A stretch of DNA of 5,599 nucleotides from Pseudomonadota bacterium. GTDB taxonomy: Bacteria; Pseudomonadota; Alphaproteobacteria; Rhizobiales; Xanthobacteraceae. The notes under the pieces are model-generated. The model was not told where the DNA came from, did not search any database, and saw only the letters and a program-made list of their open reading frames with translations. Both the position numbers and the translations under genes were made by a program. Of the stretch, positions 1 through 5,499 are shown one piece after another. Numbering within the stretch: position 1 is the first letter of the stretch; each line of letters opens with the position of its first letter. The stretch is taken from NCBI GenBank assembly GCA_023405565.1, contig JAEXXW010000252.1, positions 1-5,599 of the forward strand. The letters are read 5' to 3'.

Positions 1-586
1 CGACGAACCAGTTGGAGATCGCCGCATCATAAGCGGCCGTACGCGCATAAGCCTTCGCCGCAAGACGGCGGCGGAAATCCAGCGTCGTGCCGCCGCCCTT
101 CAACGCATCGAGCAATGGCGCATAATCATTGGCATCGACGATCACCGCGACATCGTCGTGGTTCTTCGCCGCCGCGCGGATCATCGCCGGGCCGCCGATA
201 TCGATATTCTCGATGCAATCCTCGAAGCCCGCGCCCTTCGCCACCGTCGCCTCGAACGGATAGAGGCTGACGACCAGGAGATCGATCGGCTTGATGCCGT
301 GCGTCTGCATCGCGCCGGTGTGTTCCTTGTTGGCGCGGATCGCCAAGAGGCCGCCATGCACCTTCGGATGCAGCGTCTTCACCCGGCCATCCATCATTTC
401 CGGGAAACCGGTCAGCTCCGACACATCGACCACCGGCAGACCCGCATCGGCGATCGCCTTGGCGGTGCCGCCGGTCGAGACGATCTCGACGCCTTGCGCG
501 GACAGCGCCCTGGCGAAATCGATCAGGCCGGTCTTGTCGGAAACGGAAATCAGCGCGCGTTCGATGCGGCGCGGGGTGTCGGTCAT
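1..586 (-). CDS. purH: PurH, bifunctional AICAR formyltransferase / IMP cyclohydrolase (N-terminal part, cut by left edge)
   Basis: Only the first 195 codons are present; the family is usually about 520-540 residues, so the formyltransferase domain lies off the left edge. The visible part is the MGS-like IMP cyclohydrolase domain, which closes FAICAR to IMP in the last step of de novo purine synthesis in the cytoplasm. Seen in the translation: SVSDKTG (residues 14-20), STGGT (37-41), [20 protein letters not shown] (60-79, the family signature), SLYPF (107-111), [17 protein letters not shown] (126-142) and YDAAISNW (186-193). The ATG at 586-584 puts the first conserved block about ten residues in, as in homologues; only a weak GAGAG lies just upstream. 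It follows the heparinase-like gene on the same strand after a 125-bp gap that holds a REP-like element. The family assignment is secure. Confidence 0.97.
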   Translation of the reverse strand, partial: MTDTPRRIERALISVSDKTGLIDFARALSAQGVEIVSTGGTAKAIADAGLPVVDVSELTGFPEMMDGRVKTLHPKVHGGLLAIRANKEHTGAMQTHGIKPIDLLVVSLYPFEATVAKGAGFEDCIENIDIGGPAMIRAAAKNHDDVAVIVDANDYAPLLDALKGGGTTLDFRRRLAAKAYARTAAYDAAISNWFV

Positions 587-624
587 ATCTCTCACTACCT
601 GTCGTCTAGCAACCATCTCTCCGC

Positions 625-687
625 TCATTCCCGCGAATGCGGGAATCCAGAGCCGCCATTCTGGGTCCCCGCTTTCGCGGGGACGAG
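625..687. repeat. REP/BIME-like paired palindrome
   Basis: Two perfect 8-bp stem hairpins sit side by side: ATTCCCGC-GAAT-GCGGGAAT (627-646) and GTCCCCGC-TTTC-GCGGGGAC (665-684). They are joined by CCAGA (647-651) and its complement TCTGG (660-664). The two halves (625-652 and 660-687) are also inverted copies of each other with five differences in 28, so the whole element could fold as one long hairpin around GCCGCCA. This layout is that of a bacterial interspersed mosaic element. The ATTCCC-N8-GGGAAT core is a motif that recurs in many proteobacterial genomes (from memory). It lies in the gap between the heparinase-like gene and purH, so in RNA it could act as a partial terminator or stabilise a 3' end. 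There is no T tract, so a classical terminator is unlikely. Only one copy is in this window. Confidence 0.75.
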
Positions 688-711
688 CGGCAACACATAC
701 TGTGCATTCAA

Positions 712-2508
712 TTACAACGGCAATTCGGGTTCGTTTTGCGACTTGTCGTTTTGTGACTTGCGGCTTTTCGCAGCCTCGCCGGTCTTGCGGGCGGCCGGAT
801 GTGTGCGCGGTGTATGCGTGAATGTCCAGTGCACCCGCGAGGCCTGCCGCGCATGGCCGTAAATCACGATCTGCACCGCGCGGCGCGGCCCGTCGGTGCC
901 GCCGAGAAATACACTCTCCTCCAGCTCGACGCGGTCCTCATGACCCTCGAAGGTCCAGACGTCCTTGTTCGGCAACACCAGCATCACCGCATGGCCATCG
1001 GAAATACGGCTCGCCTTGATCGCTGGATGCAGATGGAAACGGATGGCGAATTCGTCGCGCGCGCCGGGCGGCAGCATCTCGCCATGGGTCGGCGTGAAGA
1101 TATCCTCGCCTTCGAGTTTCGCGCCATCGGCGGTCAGCATCACCGAGCGCTGATGGATGATGCCGAAGCGGCTTGAATAGCCGTCATGCGAGGCGCGCAA
1201 GAGGATCGCTTCCTGCGTATCGTCGCGGGCAATGACGAGGTCCGACGGCCCATCGATGACAGGCACGCCGATCAGCTTGCGGAACGGGCCTTCCTCGCGG
1301 AAGCGATAGGACGACGTGTTGTTGAATGTCACGGTCGAGTGCGCCGCCGTCGCCCGCGCCACCTGGCGCCAGCTCTCGCGATTGATCGCCGGCAGGCCGC
1401 AATTGACGACGATGCGCTGGCCGCCGGCGCAGAGTTCGAACGACAGACAGCCCGCATGCGCTTCCTGGCTGGCGGCGACCGGCGGTGCCTTGCCGGTATC
1501 CATCAGCACGAGAAGATTATTCAGCTTCATGCGCTGATAGCCGGAATGCGGCGCATTCTCGACCGGCTCGCCGCGCACATCGTCATAGGCGAGAATGGTC
1601 GCGAGCAGATCGATCGGCGTCGGCCCCATGCCGTTGAACAGGGCGAAGTTGCCATCGTCATGCCGGAAGAAACGCAGCATCGGCATCATGCGGTCGATCG
1701 CATTCAGCAAAGACGGCGGCGGCGGCATGTTGCGGCTGGAGAAAGCCTGCCGCAGCGGCAGCAGATCGAGCAGCAAATCGATCAGTGCGCCGGGATTGCG
1801 GCTGATATGTCCGCCATCGGGCAGGATCTGCTGATCGAGCTGATCGCTCAGCCGTTTCATCGTAGAGCGCAGATGCCGGTCCTGGCTGGTCAGGCACAAG
1901 GCCGCATACATCAACGCAATCGTCGCCTGCAGGCTTTGCGCGCCGGCGCGCGCTTCGGACGCGTTATGGCGCAGATAACGCACCTGCCGCGTGAGGCTGC
2001 GCATGAAGCGGCGATAGAACTGGACATCGACATCCTGCAGGATCAACGGCGCCTGGCTGATCCAGGCGATGATCCGGCGCGTCAGCACATCCGGCCGCCA
2101 GGCCAATGCATTCCAGCGGCCCTGCAAGGCGATCCATTCATCCACCAGCGCACGCGCATTGGCGCGCGTGATCGCCGAGTCGGCCGCGCGCAAATGGCGC
2201 AACCAGCCGAAGCCGCACAATTCCGCCGCCCATTCGTCCGAGGGTGGCGCCATTTCGAAGGGCGAGCGGCCATCGCTGATCACGATCTTGCCGGCAAAGG
2301 CGAAACGCCCTGCATAGATTTCGCTCGCGCGTGTGGCGTCGGCGGTGCGCAGGTCCTGCGGTGACAGAAGAAGACGATCCGACTTCCGCGGCAAAAGGCG
2401 CCACGGCATCAGGGTGTTCATGCGACCGCTGGCACGACGCAACCCGCGGCGCATAAGCAGCCACGACAGCCTGCCACGCTCCGCGACCGTCACCCGCGCC
2501 ACCGACAC
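712..2508 (-). CDS. Heparinase II/III family protein
   Basis: This encodes 598 residues matching the alphaproteobacterial heparinase II/III-like proteins found next to purH. Such enzymes cleave uronic-acid polysaccharides by beta-elimination; the substrate here is unknown. An alpha-helical N-terminal half (about 60-300) carries DGGHISRNP (231-239) and [15 protein letters not shown] (279-293). The C-terminal beta-sandwich half carries [16 protein letters not shown] (356-371), the diagnostic [10 protein letters not shown] (387-396, with NNTSS following), HDGY (441-444) and FHLHP (491-495). No signal peptide is visible; the N-terminus is Arg-rich. The start is uncertain: AAGGGGG (2517-2511) lies only 2 nt before the GTG at 2508 but 8 nt before a second in-frame GTG at 2502, which fits better. 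The tail after about residue 572 is Lys/Ser/Asn-rich and low-complexity. It probably forms a transcription unit with purH. Confidence 0.9.
   Translation of the reverse strand: MSVARVTVAERGRLSWLLMRRGLRRASGRMNTLMPWRLLPRKSDRLLLSPQDLRTADATRASEIYAGRFAFAGKIVISDGRSPFEMAPPSDEWAAELCGFGWLRHLRAADSAITRANARALVDEWIALQGRWNALAWRPDVLTRRIIAWISQAPLILQDVDVQFYRRFMRSLTRQVRYLRHNASEARAGAQSLQATIALMYAALCLTSQDRHLRSTMKRLSDQLDQQILPDGGHISRNPGALIDLLLDLLPLRQAFSSRNMPPPPSLLNAIDRMMPMLRFFRHDDGNFALFNGMGPTPIDLLATILAYDDVRGEPVENAPHSGYQRMKLNNLLVLMDTGKAPPVAASQEAHAGCLSFELCAGGQRIVVNCGLPAINRESWRQVARATAAHSTVTFNNTSSYRFREEGPFRKLIGVPVIDGPSDLVIARDDTQEAILLRASHDGYSSRFGIIHQRSVMLTADGAKLEGEDIFTPTHGEMLPPGARDEFAIRFHLHPAIKASRISDGHAVMLVLPNKDVWTFEGHEDRVELEESVFLGGTDGPRRAVQIVIYGHARQASRVHWTFTHTPRTHPAARKTGEAAKSRKSQNDKSQNEPELPL
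731..760. repeat. 15-bp tandem duplication in the heparinase 3' end
   Basis: Two adjacent 15-bp copies, TCGTTTTGCGACTTG (731-745) and TCGTTTTGTGACTTG (746-760), differ at one base. In the minus-strand frame they encode KSQND followed by KSQNE near the C-terminus of the heparinase-like protein. The length is a multiple of three, so the frame is kept. A recent slippage duplication in a non-conserved tail is the simplest explanation. Confidence 0.8.
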
Positions 2509-2523
2509 GGCCCCCTTCGTTGT

Positions 2524-2544
2524 GCCGCCTCGAAAAGAGGCGGC
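2524..2544. promoter_or_regulatory. Perfect hairpin just upstream of the heparinase ribosome binding site
   Basis: GCCGCCTC (2524-2531), loop GAAAA, GAGGCGGC (2537-2544): an 8-bp uninterrupted GC-rich stem. On the minus strand it ends six bases before the AAGGGGG Shine-Dalgarno sequence of the heparinase-like gene. It has no T tract on that strand, so it is not a good terminator. It could affect ribosome access or protect the 5' end of the mRNA. The structure is seen directly; the role is inferred. Confidence 0.45.
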
Positions 2545-2691
2545 TTCCTGAATTCACGTATCACGAATGGCCTTCATTCCGAAAAGGCTGATCGCCCGTT
2601 TCGGCAAACCCCACTGCACTTGGTCGCTGACAGGCCGCCGGCGGATCATGTCCGGGCCGGCAGCGATTCGTCCCCAACCGATCTGGATGTG

Positions 2692-2721
2692 AAAATGCGG
2701 CGGGCGCGAGGCGCCCGCCGC
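2692..2721 (-). terminator. Rho-independent terminator of htpX
   Basis: A perfect 11-bp stem, GCGGCGGGCGC (2697-2707), loop GAG, GCGCCCGCCGC (2711-2721), is followed on the minus strand by ATTTTC. It lies 47 bp past the htpX stop codon, in the expected place. The other side reads CTTTATTG on the plus strand, so it could work in both directions. It separates htpX from the heparinase-purH unit, implying that the latter has its own promoter in 2509-2691; I could not pick out a convincing one. Confidence 0.8.
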
Positions 2722-2768
2722 TTTATTGCCCAGTAAGTCTTTGCCTTACAAGCCTTATCGGCTCGAAC

Positions 2769-3773
2769 CTAGCGGCCCCAGGGACCACTGGATGGACCAC
2801 CGGACGACCCGCCGCCGCGGCCGGCCCGCGACCATGGGCTTGCCGCCGGCGCACTGACGTTCGGACGGGGCGCAGCGCTGTAGCCGTCGTCATAGCCACC
2901 ACCGCCGCCACCACCAAAACCGTTCTGCCCCATCTCCCGGGACAGAGCATTCAGGGCCGCGATCCGGTTCTCGGTCGCCGGATGGGTCGAGAACAGGTTG
3001 TCCATCCGCTCCCCCGACAGCGGGTTGATGATGAACATATGCGCCATCGCCGGATCGCGCTCGGCCGGCTCATTGGGGATCACCTGCGCGGCACTGGCGA
3101 TCTTGGCCAGGGCCGAGGCGAGCCAGACCGGCTGGCCGACGATCTGCGCGCCCAGCTTATCGGCCGAATATTCGCGCGTCCGGCTGATCGCCATCTGAAC
3201 CAGCATGGCTGCGATCGGCGCCAGGATCACCATGGCCAGCGTGCCAATGATGCCCATGCCGTTGTTGTTCCCGCGATTGCCGCCGAAGAACATGCCGAAC
3301 TGCGCCAGCATCGAAATCGCACCGGCAATGGTCGCAGTGATCGTCATGATCAGCGTGTCGTGGTTCTTGATATGCGCCAGCTCGTGCGCCACCACGCCCG
3401 CGACTTCCTCGCGCGACAGGCGCTGCATCAAACCGGTCGTCACCGCAACGGCGGCATTCTCCGGGTTGCGGCCGGTCGCAAACGCGTTCGGCTGCGGGTT
3501 GTCCATGATATAGACCTTCGGCATCGGCAGGTTCGCGCGGCCCGCGAGCTCATGCACCATGGCGTAGAGGTCCGGCGCCGTGCGCGCATCGACCTCCTGC
3601 GCACCGTTCATGGACAAGACCATCTTGTCCGAATTCCAGTACGTGAAGACGTTCATGCCGGCGGCCACGACCAGCGCGATCAGCGCGCCGCTTGAGCCGC
3701 CGATCAGATAGCCGACACCCATGAACAGCGCGGTCAGGCCGGCCAGCAGCATGGCTGTCTTGATATAATTCAT
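2769..3773 (-). CDS. htpX: HtpX, membrane-bound zinc metalloprotease (M48B)
   Basis: This encodes 334 residues. HtpX is an inner-membrane protease of the M48 family that degrades misfolded membrane proteins during envelope or heat stress. The catalytic zinc motif HELAH is at 130-134, and the third zinc ligand is Glu201 in SRTREYSAD (197-205). [13 protein letters not shown] (92-104) and [11 protein letters not shown] (261-271) are also family hallmarks. Membrane segments fall at about 7-26, 28-46, 143-163 and 175-196. The start is the ATG at 3773 because AGGAGG (3784-3779) sits 5 nt upstream; the open frame runs back to 4085 but would overlap the divergent nuclease gene. After residue 282 there is a long Gly/Ser/Pro-rich tail (seven glycines at 287-293, then PWGR at the end) that makes it longer than the roughly 290 residues of E. 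coli HtpX. A strong terminator follows. Confidence 0.95.
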   Translation of the reverse strand: MNYIKTAMLLAGLTALFMGVGYLIGGSSGALIALVVAAGMNVFTYWNSDKMVLSMNGAQEVDARTAPDLYAMVHELAGRANLPMPKVYIMDNPQPNAFATGRNPENAAVAVTTGLMQRLSREEVAGVVAHELAHIKNHDTLIMTITATIAGAISMLAQFGMFFGGNRGNNNGMGIIGTLAMVILAPIAAMLVQMAISRTREYSADKLGAQIVGQPVWLASALAKIASAAQVIPNEPAERDPAMAHMFIINPLSGERMDNLFSTHPATENRIAALNALSREMGQNGFGGGGGGGYDDGYSAAPRPNVSAPAASPWSRAGRGGGSSGGPSSGPWGR

Positions 3774-3777
3774 CTTT

Positions 3778-3784
3778 CCCTCCT
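3778..3784 (-). promoter_or_regulatory. Strong Shine-Dalgarno of htpX
   Basis: On the minus strand AGGAGGG precedes ATG with four bases between. It decides the htpX start at 3773 over the longer open frame that extends upstream to 4085. Confidence 0.85.
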
Positions 3785-3858
3785 GGACCGGGCGACTTTT
3801 GCATCGTTCCCGATCGCTCAAGAGGATGGTGAGGGCATAGGTTCCCTGCAAGATCCGC

Positions 3859-3873
3859 GCGGCGGTGCGCCGC
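3859..3873. promoter_or_regulatory. Small GC hairpin in the htpX leader
   Basis: GCGGCG (3859-3864), loop GTG, CGCCGC (3868-3873) is a perfect 6-bp stem. If the candidate htpX promoter at 3877-3904 is right, it lies at the very 5' end of a leader of about 97 nt. The structure is seen; its function is unknown. Confidence 0.35.
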
Positions 3874-3876
3874 ATG

Positions 3877-3904
3877 ATAAAATTGCGCTGATCTTTGATT
3901 GCAA
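3877..3904 (-). promoter_or_regulatory. Candidate sigma-70-like promoter of htpX
   Basis: On the minus strand TTGCAA (3904-3899) and TTTTAT (3882-3877) are 16 nt apart; each matches four of six consensus bases. The -35 lies inside a GATTGCAATC palindrome. A second, weaker possibility with heat-shock character is CTTGCA (3852-3847), 17 nt, CCATCC (3829-3824), which loosely resembles RpoH promoters. Neither is certain. Confidence 0.35.
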
Positions 3905-3920
3905 TCTTAGATTGAGATTG
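3897..3920. promoter_or_regulatory. GATTG repeat cluster, candidate operator between htpX and the nuclease gene
   Basis: Within 24 bp there is a perfect palindrome GATTGCAATC (3897-3906), an inverted pair CAATCT-T-AGATTG (3902-3914) and a direct AGATTG copy (3915-3920). The cluster lies between the two candidate -35 elements of the divergent genes and overlaps both. This is the layout of a shared repressor or activator site. The repeats are seen directly; binding by a regulator is inferred and no regulator is identified. Confidence 0.45.
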
Positions 3921-3946
3921 CGACTCGCTCCCGCCTGTGTTGCTAT
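3918..3946 (+). promoter_or_regulatory. Candidate promoter of the thermonuclease-family gene
   Basis: TTGCGA (3918-3923) and TGCTAT (3941-3946) are separated by 17 nt. The expected transcription start is at or within a base or two of the ATG at 3953, so the mRNA would be nearly leaderless. Confidence 0.4.
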
Positions 3947-3952
3947 AGGACC

Positions 3953-4504
3953 ATGTTCCTTGGCCCAAGATTATTGTCCGCCCGGTCACCGGCGGCGGCC
4001 GTGCTTCTGGGTATCGTCTTCGTGACCGGCATGGCTGCGGGCGCGGCGCTGAAAGATTCGGTGCGGTCGGCATTTGCGACAACACCGGTCGAACCGGCTC
4101 AGCCGCTTTCCAGGGACTCCGGCCTGCGAGATTCGCGGTTATCCGCTGGCGGACATTTCGCCGAGGTGTTGCGGGTGAATGACGGCGACACCTTCGAGGC
4201 GCGGGTGCATATCTGGCCGGGCATGCAGGTGACGACGCGGGTGCGCCTGCGCGGCATCGATGCGCCGGAATTCGGCGCCCGCTGCGCGGAAGAATATCGT
4301 CAGGCGCAGATAGCGCGCGACGCGTTGCAACGCCTGTTGTCGGACGGCGGCGTCACCATCGGCCGGATCGATTTCGACAAATATGGCGGCCGCGTCGTTG
4401 CCAGCGCGGCGACGCGCAACACCCCGGATATTTCCGCGGCGCTGCTCAAGGCCGGCGTCGTGCGCGCTTATGATGGCGGGCGCAGAGAAACGTGGTGCGG
4501 GTAA
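3953..4504 (+). CDS. Thermonuclease (staphylococcal nuclease-like) family protein with N-terminal membrane anchor
   Basis: This encodes 183 residues. Residues 13-33 form a hydrophobic stretch (signal anchor or uncleaved signal peptide), followed by a flexible linker to about 66. The nuclease OB-fold then carries [10 protein letters not shown] (76-85), [11 protein letters not shown] (97-107) and KYGGRVVA (143-150). The residues corresponding to the SNase catalytic set are present: Asp77/Asp79 region, Arg98, Asp103, Glu106 and Arg147. The active site therefore looks intact and likely faces the periplasm, where calcium-dependent cleavage of DNA or RNA is the family activity. The C-terminus [11 protein letters not shown] resembles rhizobial relatives (from memory). 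The ATG at 3953 has AGGA only 2 nt upstream, too close for a normal Shine-Dalgarno sequence, so translation may be leaderless. The gene is divergent from htpX and convergent with the low-GC genes to its right, with only 29 bp to the small ORF. Confidence 0.9.
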   Translation: MFLGPRLLSARSPAAAVLLGIVFVTGMAAGAALKDSVRSAFATTPVEPAQPLSRDSGLRDSRLSAGGHFAEVLRVNDGDTFEARVHIWPGMQVTTRVRLRGIDAPEFGARCAEEYRQAQIARDALQRLLSDGGVTIGRIDFDKYGGRVVASAATRNTPDISAALLKAGVVRAYDGGRRETWCG

Positions 4505-4533
4505 GGCGACTTGCGCTGAACGCTGCGAAGTTG

Positions 4534-4668
4534 TCAGTTTGAATCAGAGGCTCGCCACGAAGCAATCAAGTCGGCGAGTTTGCGGTCCTGCGCTTGCCAA
4601 TCAGAACCTTGCGTATCTTTCGTCGAGTAGCCAAGACGATATCGATCAATCAGTACCGTGTGAGCCAT
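4534..4668 (-). CDS. Small overlapping ORF, 44 residues, unknown function
   Basis: I do not recognise this. An ATG at 4668-4666 opens a 44-codon frame that ends in TGA at 4536-4534. Its first 23 bases overlap the 3' end of the membrane-protein gene in a different frame, as in translationally coupled genes. The product starts MAHTVLIDRYRLGYSTKDTQ and continues with a likely amphipathic helix, WQAQDRKLADLIASWRA (24-40). It has no membrane segment and is charged and soluble-looking. Only a poor GGA lies upstream, so expression would depend on ribosomes finishing the upstream gene. Alternatively this is the displaced C-terminus of the membrane protein after a frameshift near 4660, or a chance frame. 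The protein-like composition is the main support. Confidence 0.35.
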   Translation of the reverse strand: MAHTVLIDRYRLGYSTKDTQGSDWQAQDRKLADLIASWRASDSN

Positions 4669-5401
4669 ATTCCAAATTCAGAGCATTTCGTAAGACGGAT
4701 CGGTTGCCCCCGTCATCGCGAAGTATGTAGTAGCGCTCGGCTCTCACCTGGCCACTGCTGTCGGACGGCGACCTGTACTCGTATCCTTGATGATTGTTGC
4801 GTGGTGCGATCGAACTCATATTCGCAACATGCTTTTGGAAAAAGTCCATATCGGATGAAGCCAGAAAACCCCTTTGTCTTGGTTCGGCAATCAATTGCGT
4901 AGTGTCACGACATTCAAGATCATAGTTTCCTCGTAAATTCTCGACACAAAGCTGCATAAGAAAGCCAAATGAATTTGGCTTATCATCACCGCGCGGATTG
5001 AATGTCCAGGGAATGATGAGGCGCTCGTTGCCAATATATCGCTGAAATTCTTCCGGCCCAAGTTGCGCGAACGACAGCCTGATCATTGCTCCGATGGGAA
5101 AAAGCACCAGCGCCAGAATTACACTTACTGACGCCAGTAGCGGCTTTCGAAGCAGCAGCGCAATCGATGATCCAACAGCAATAATGATCGCCACATAGAA
5201 TGCCGCCTCAGCCACATCGAGATGTGCGAGATGAAATGGCGTATTCTGATGGAGCGGATGATAAAAGACCGCGATGCCGGAAGCCGCTCCGACGAGGATC
5301 GACATGGCGAATGCCAGTATCAGCAACAACCAAGCTGCGGCTACGAACCATCGCGCATGACCGCTTAACTCGTCGAGCATGGTGCTAATGGCTTGGTTCA
5401 C
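4646..5401 (-). CDS. Hypothetical three-TM membrane protein with a soluble C-terminal domain
   Basis: I do not recognise this family. The 251-residue product has three hydrophobic segments at about 18-46, 63-84 and 88-110, then a soluble domain of about 140 residues. That domain contains IIPWTFNPRGDDKPNSFGF (129-147), two cysteines at 152 and 164 that could pair, and an aromatic stretch RAERYYILRDDGG near residues 219-231. If the N-terminus is cytoplasmic, the C-terminal domain would face the periplasm, which suits a disulfide; this is inference. GC is about 51%, clearly below the GC-rich genes to its left, suggesting transfer. The start is uncertain: a GTG at 5401 follows an in-frame TGA, neither it nor the ATG at codon 8 (5380) has a Shine-Dalgarno sequence, and both lie before the first membrane segment. 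Its 3' end overlaps a 44-codon ORF. Confidence 0.7.
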   Translation of the reverse strand: MNQAISTMLDELSGHARWFVAAAWLLLILAFAMSILVGAASGIAVFYHPLHQNTPFHLAHLDVAEAAFYVAIIIAVGSSIALLLRKPLLASVSVILALVLFPIGAMIRLSFAQLGPEEFQRYIGNERLIIPWTFNPRGDDKPNSFGFLMQLCVENLRGNYDLECRDTTQLIAEPRQRGFLASSDMDFFQKHVANMSSIAPRNNHQGYEYRSPSDSSGQVRAERYYILRDDGGNRSVLRNALNLEYGSHGTD

Positions 5402-5422
5402 GGCATTTCATAAAAAAATACA

Positions 5423-5441
5423 CCCCGTAATAATTACAGGG
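5423..5441. promoter_or_regulatory. 19-bp dyad between A- and T-tracts, candidate operator or bidirectional terminator
   Basis: CCCCGTAATAATTACAGGG has nine-base arms with one mismatch around a central A. It is flanked by A7 (5412-5418) on the left and T6 (5443-5448) on the right, so each strand reads a dyad followed by a T tract. The stem is AT-rich and would be weak as a terminator. It overlaps the candidate -10 of the leftward membrane-protein gene, so an operator is at least as likely. Confidence 0.45.
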
Positions 5442-5455
5442 ATTTTTTGACCCAA
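5427..5455 (-). promoter_or_regulatory. Candidate promoter of the membrane-protein gene
   Basis: On the minus strand TTGGGT (5455-5450) and TATTAC (5432-5427) are 17 nt apart. The predicted start would leave a leader of about 20 nt before the GTG at 5401, without a Shine-Dalgarno sequence. The -10 lies within the 19-bp dyad. Confidence 0.35.
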
Positions 5456-5470
5456 TCGAGCCAAACGTTC

Positions 5471-5499
5471 TTGACATTTATAGGAATATATGTCTATAA
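5471..5499 (+). promoter_or_regulatory. Near-consensus sigma-70 promoter reading off the right edge
   Basis: A perfect TTGACA (5471-5476) is followed after 17 nt by CTATAA (5494-5499); read one base later, TATAAC has an 18-nt spacer. The region is about 34% GC, so chance matches are commoner than in the GC-rich part, but the combination is strong. Transcription would start near 5506. Confidence 0.55.

Noticed and set aside
158..862. Plus-strand open frame across purH, the repeat and the heparinase end
   Set aside because: It is antisense to purH, crosses the REP-like element and has low-complexity Arg/His/Asp composition without family features.
1186..2364. Long plus-strand open frame of 392 codons opposite the heparinase gene
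   Set aside because: It is Arg/His/Ala-rich, typical of the antisense of a GC-rich gene, while the minus strand carries clear heparinase motifs.
2554..2649. 31-codon minus-strand ORF between the htpX terminator and the heparinase gene
   Set aside because: It is protein-like in base use but has no Shine-Dalgarno sequence and no recognisable features, so it is too short to support on its own. It was also considered as an RsmB remnant and does not resemble one.
2982..3695. Plus-strand open frame of 237 codons opposite htpX
   Set aside because: It mirrors the htpX reading frame, and its His/Arg-rich product has no recognisable domain.
3774..3876. RNA thermometer in the htpX leader
   Set aside because: Only short pairings such as CCCTC with GAGGG are possible with the Shine-Dalgarno sequence, and I saw no ROSE-type or four-U motif.
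3774..4085. Upstream extension of the htpX frame by 104 codons
   Set aside because: It would overlap the divergent nuclease gene and its promoter region. The ATG at 3773 has a strong Shine-Dalgarno sequence and gives the normal HtpX N-terminus.
5384..5411. Eight-codon upstream ORF (ATG at 5411) overlapping the start of the membrane-protein gene
   Set aside because: It has no ribosome binding site, and such short frames are expected by chance in AT-rich DNA.
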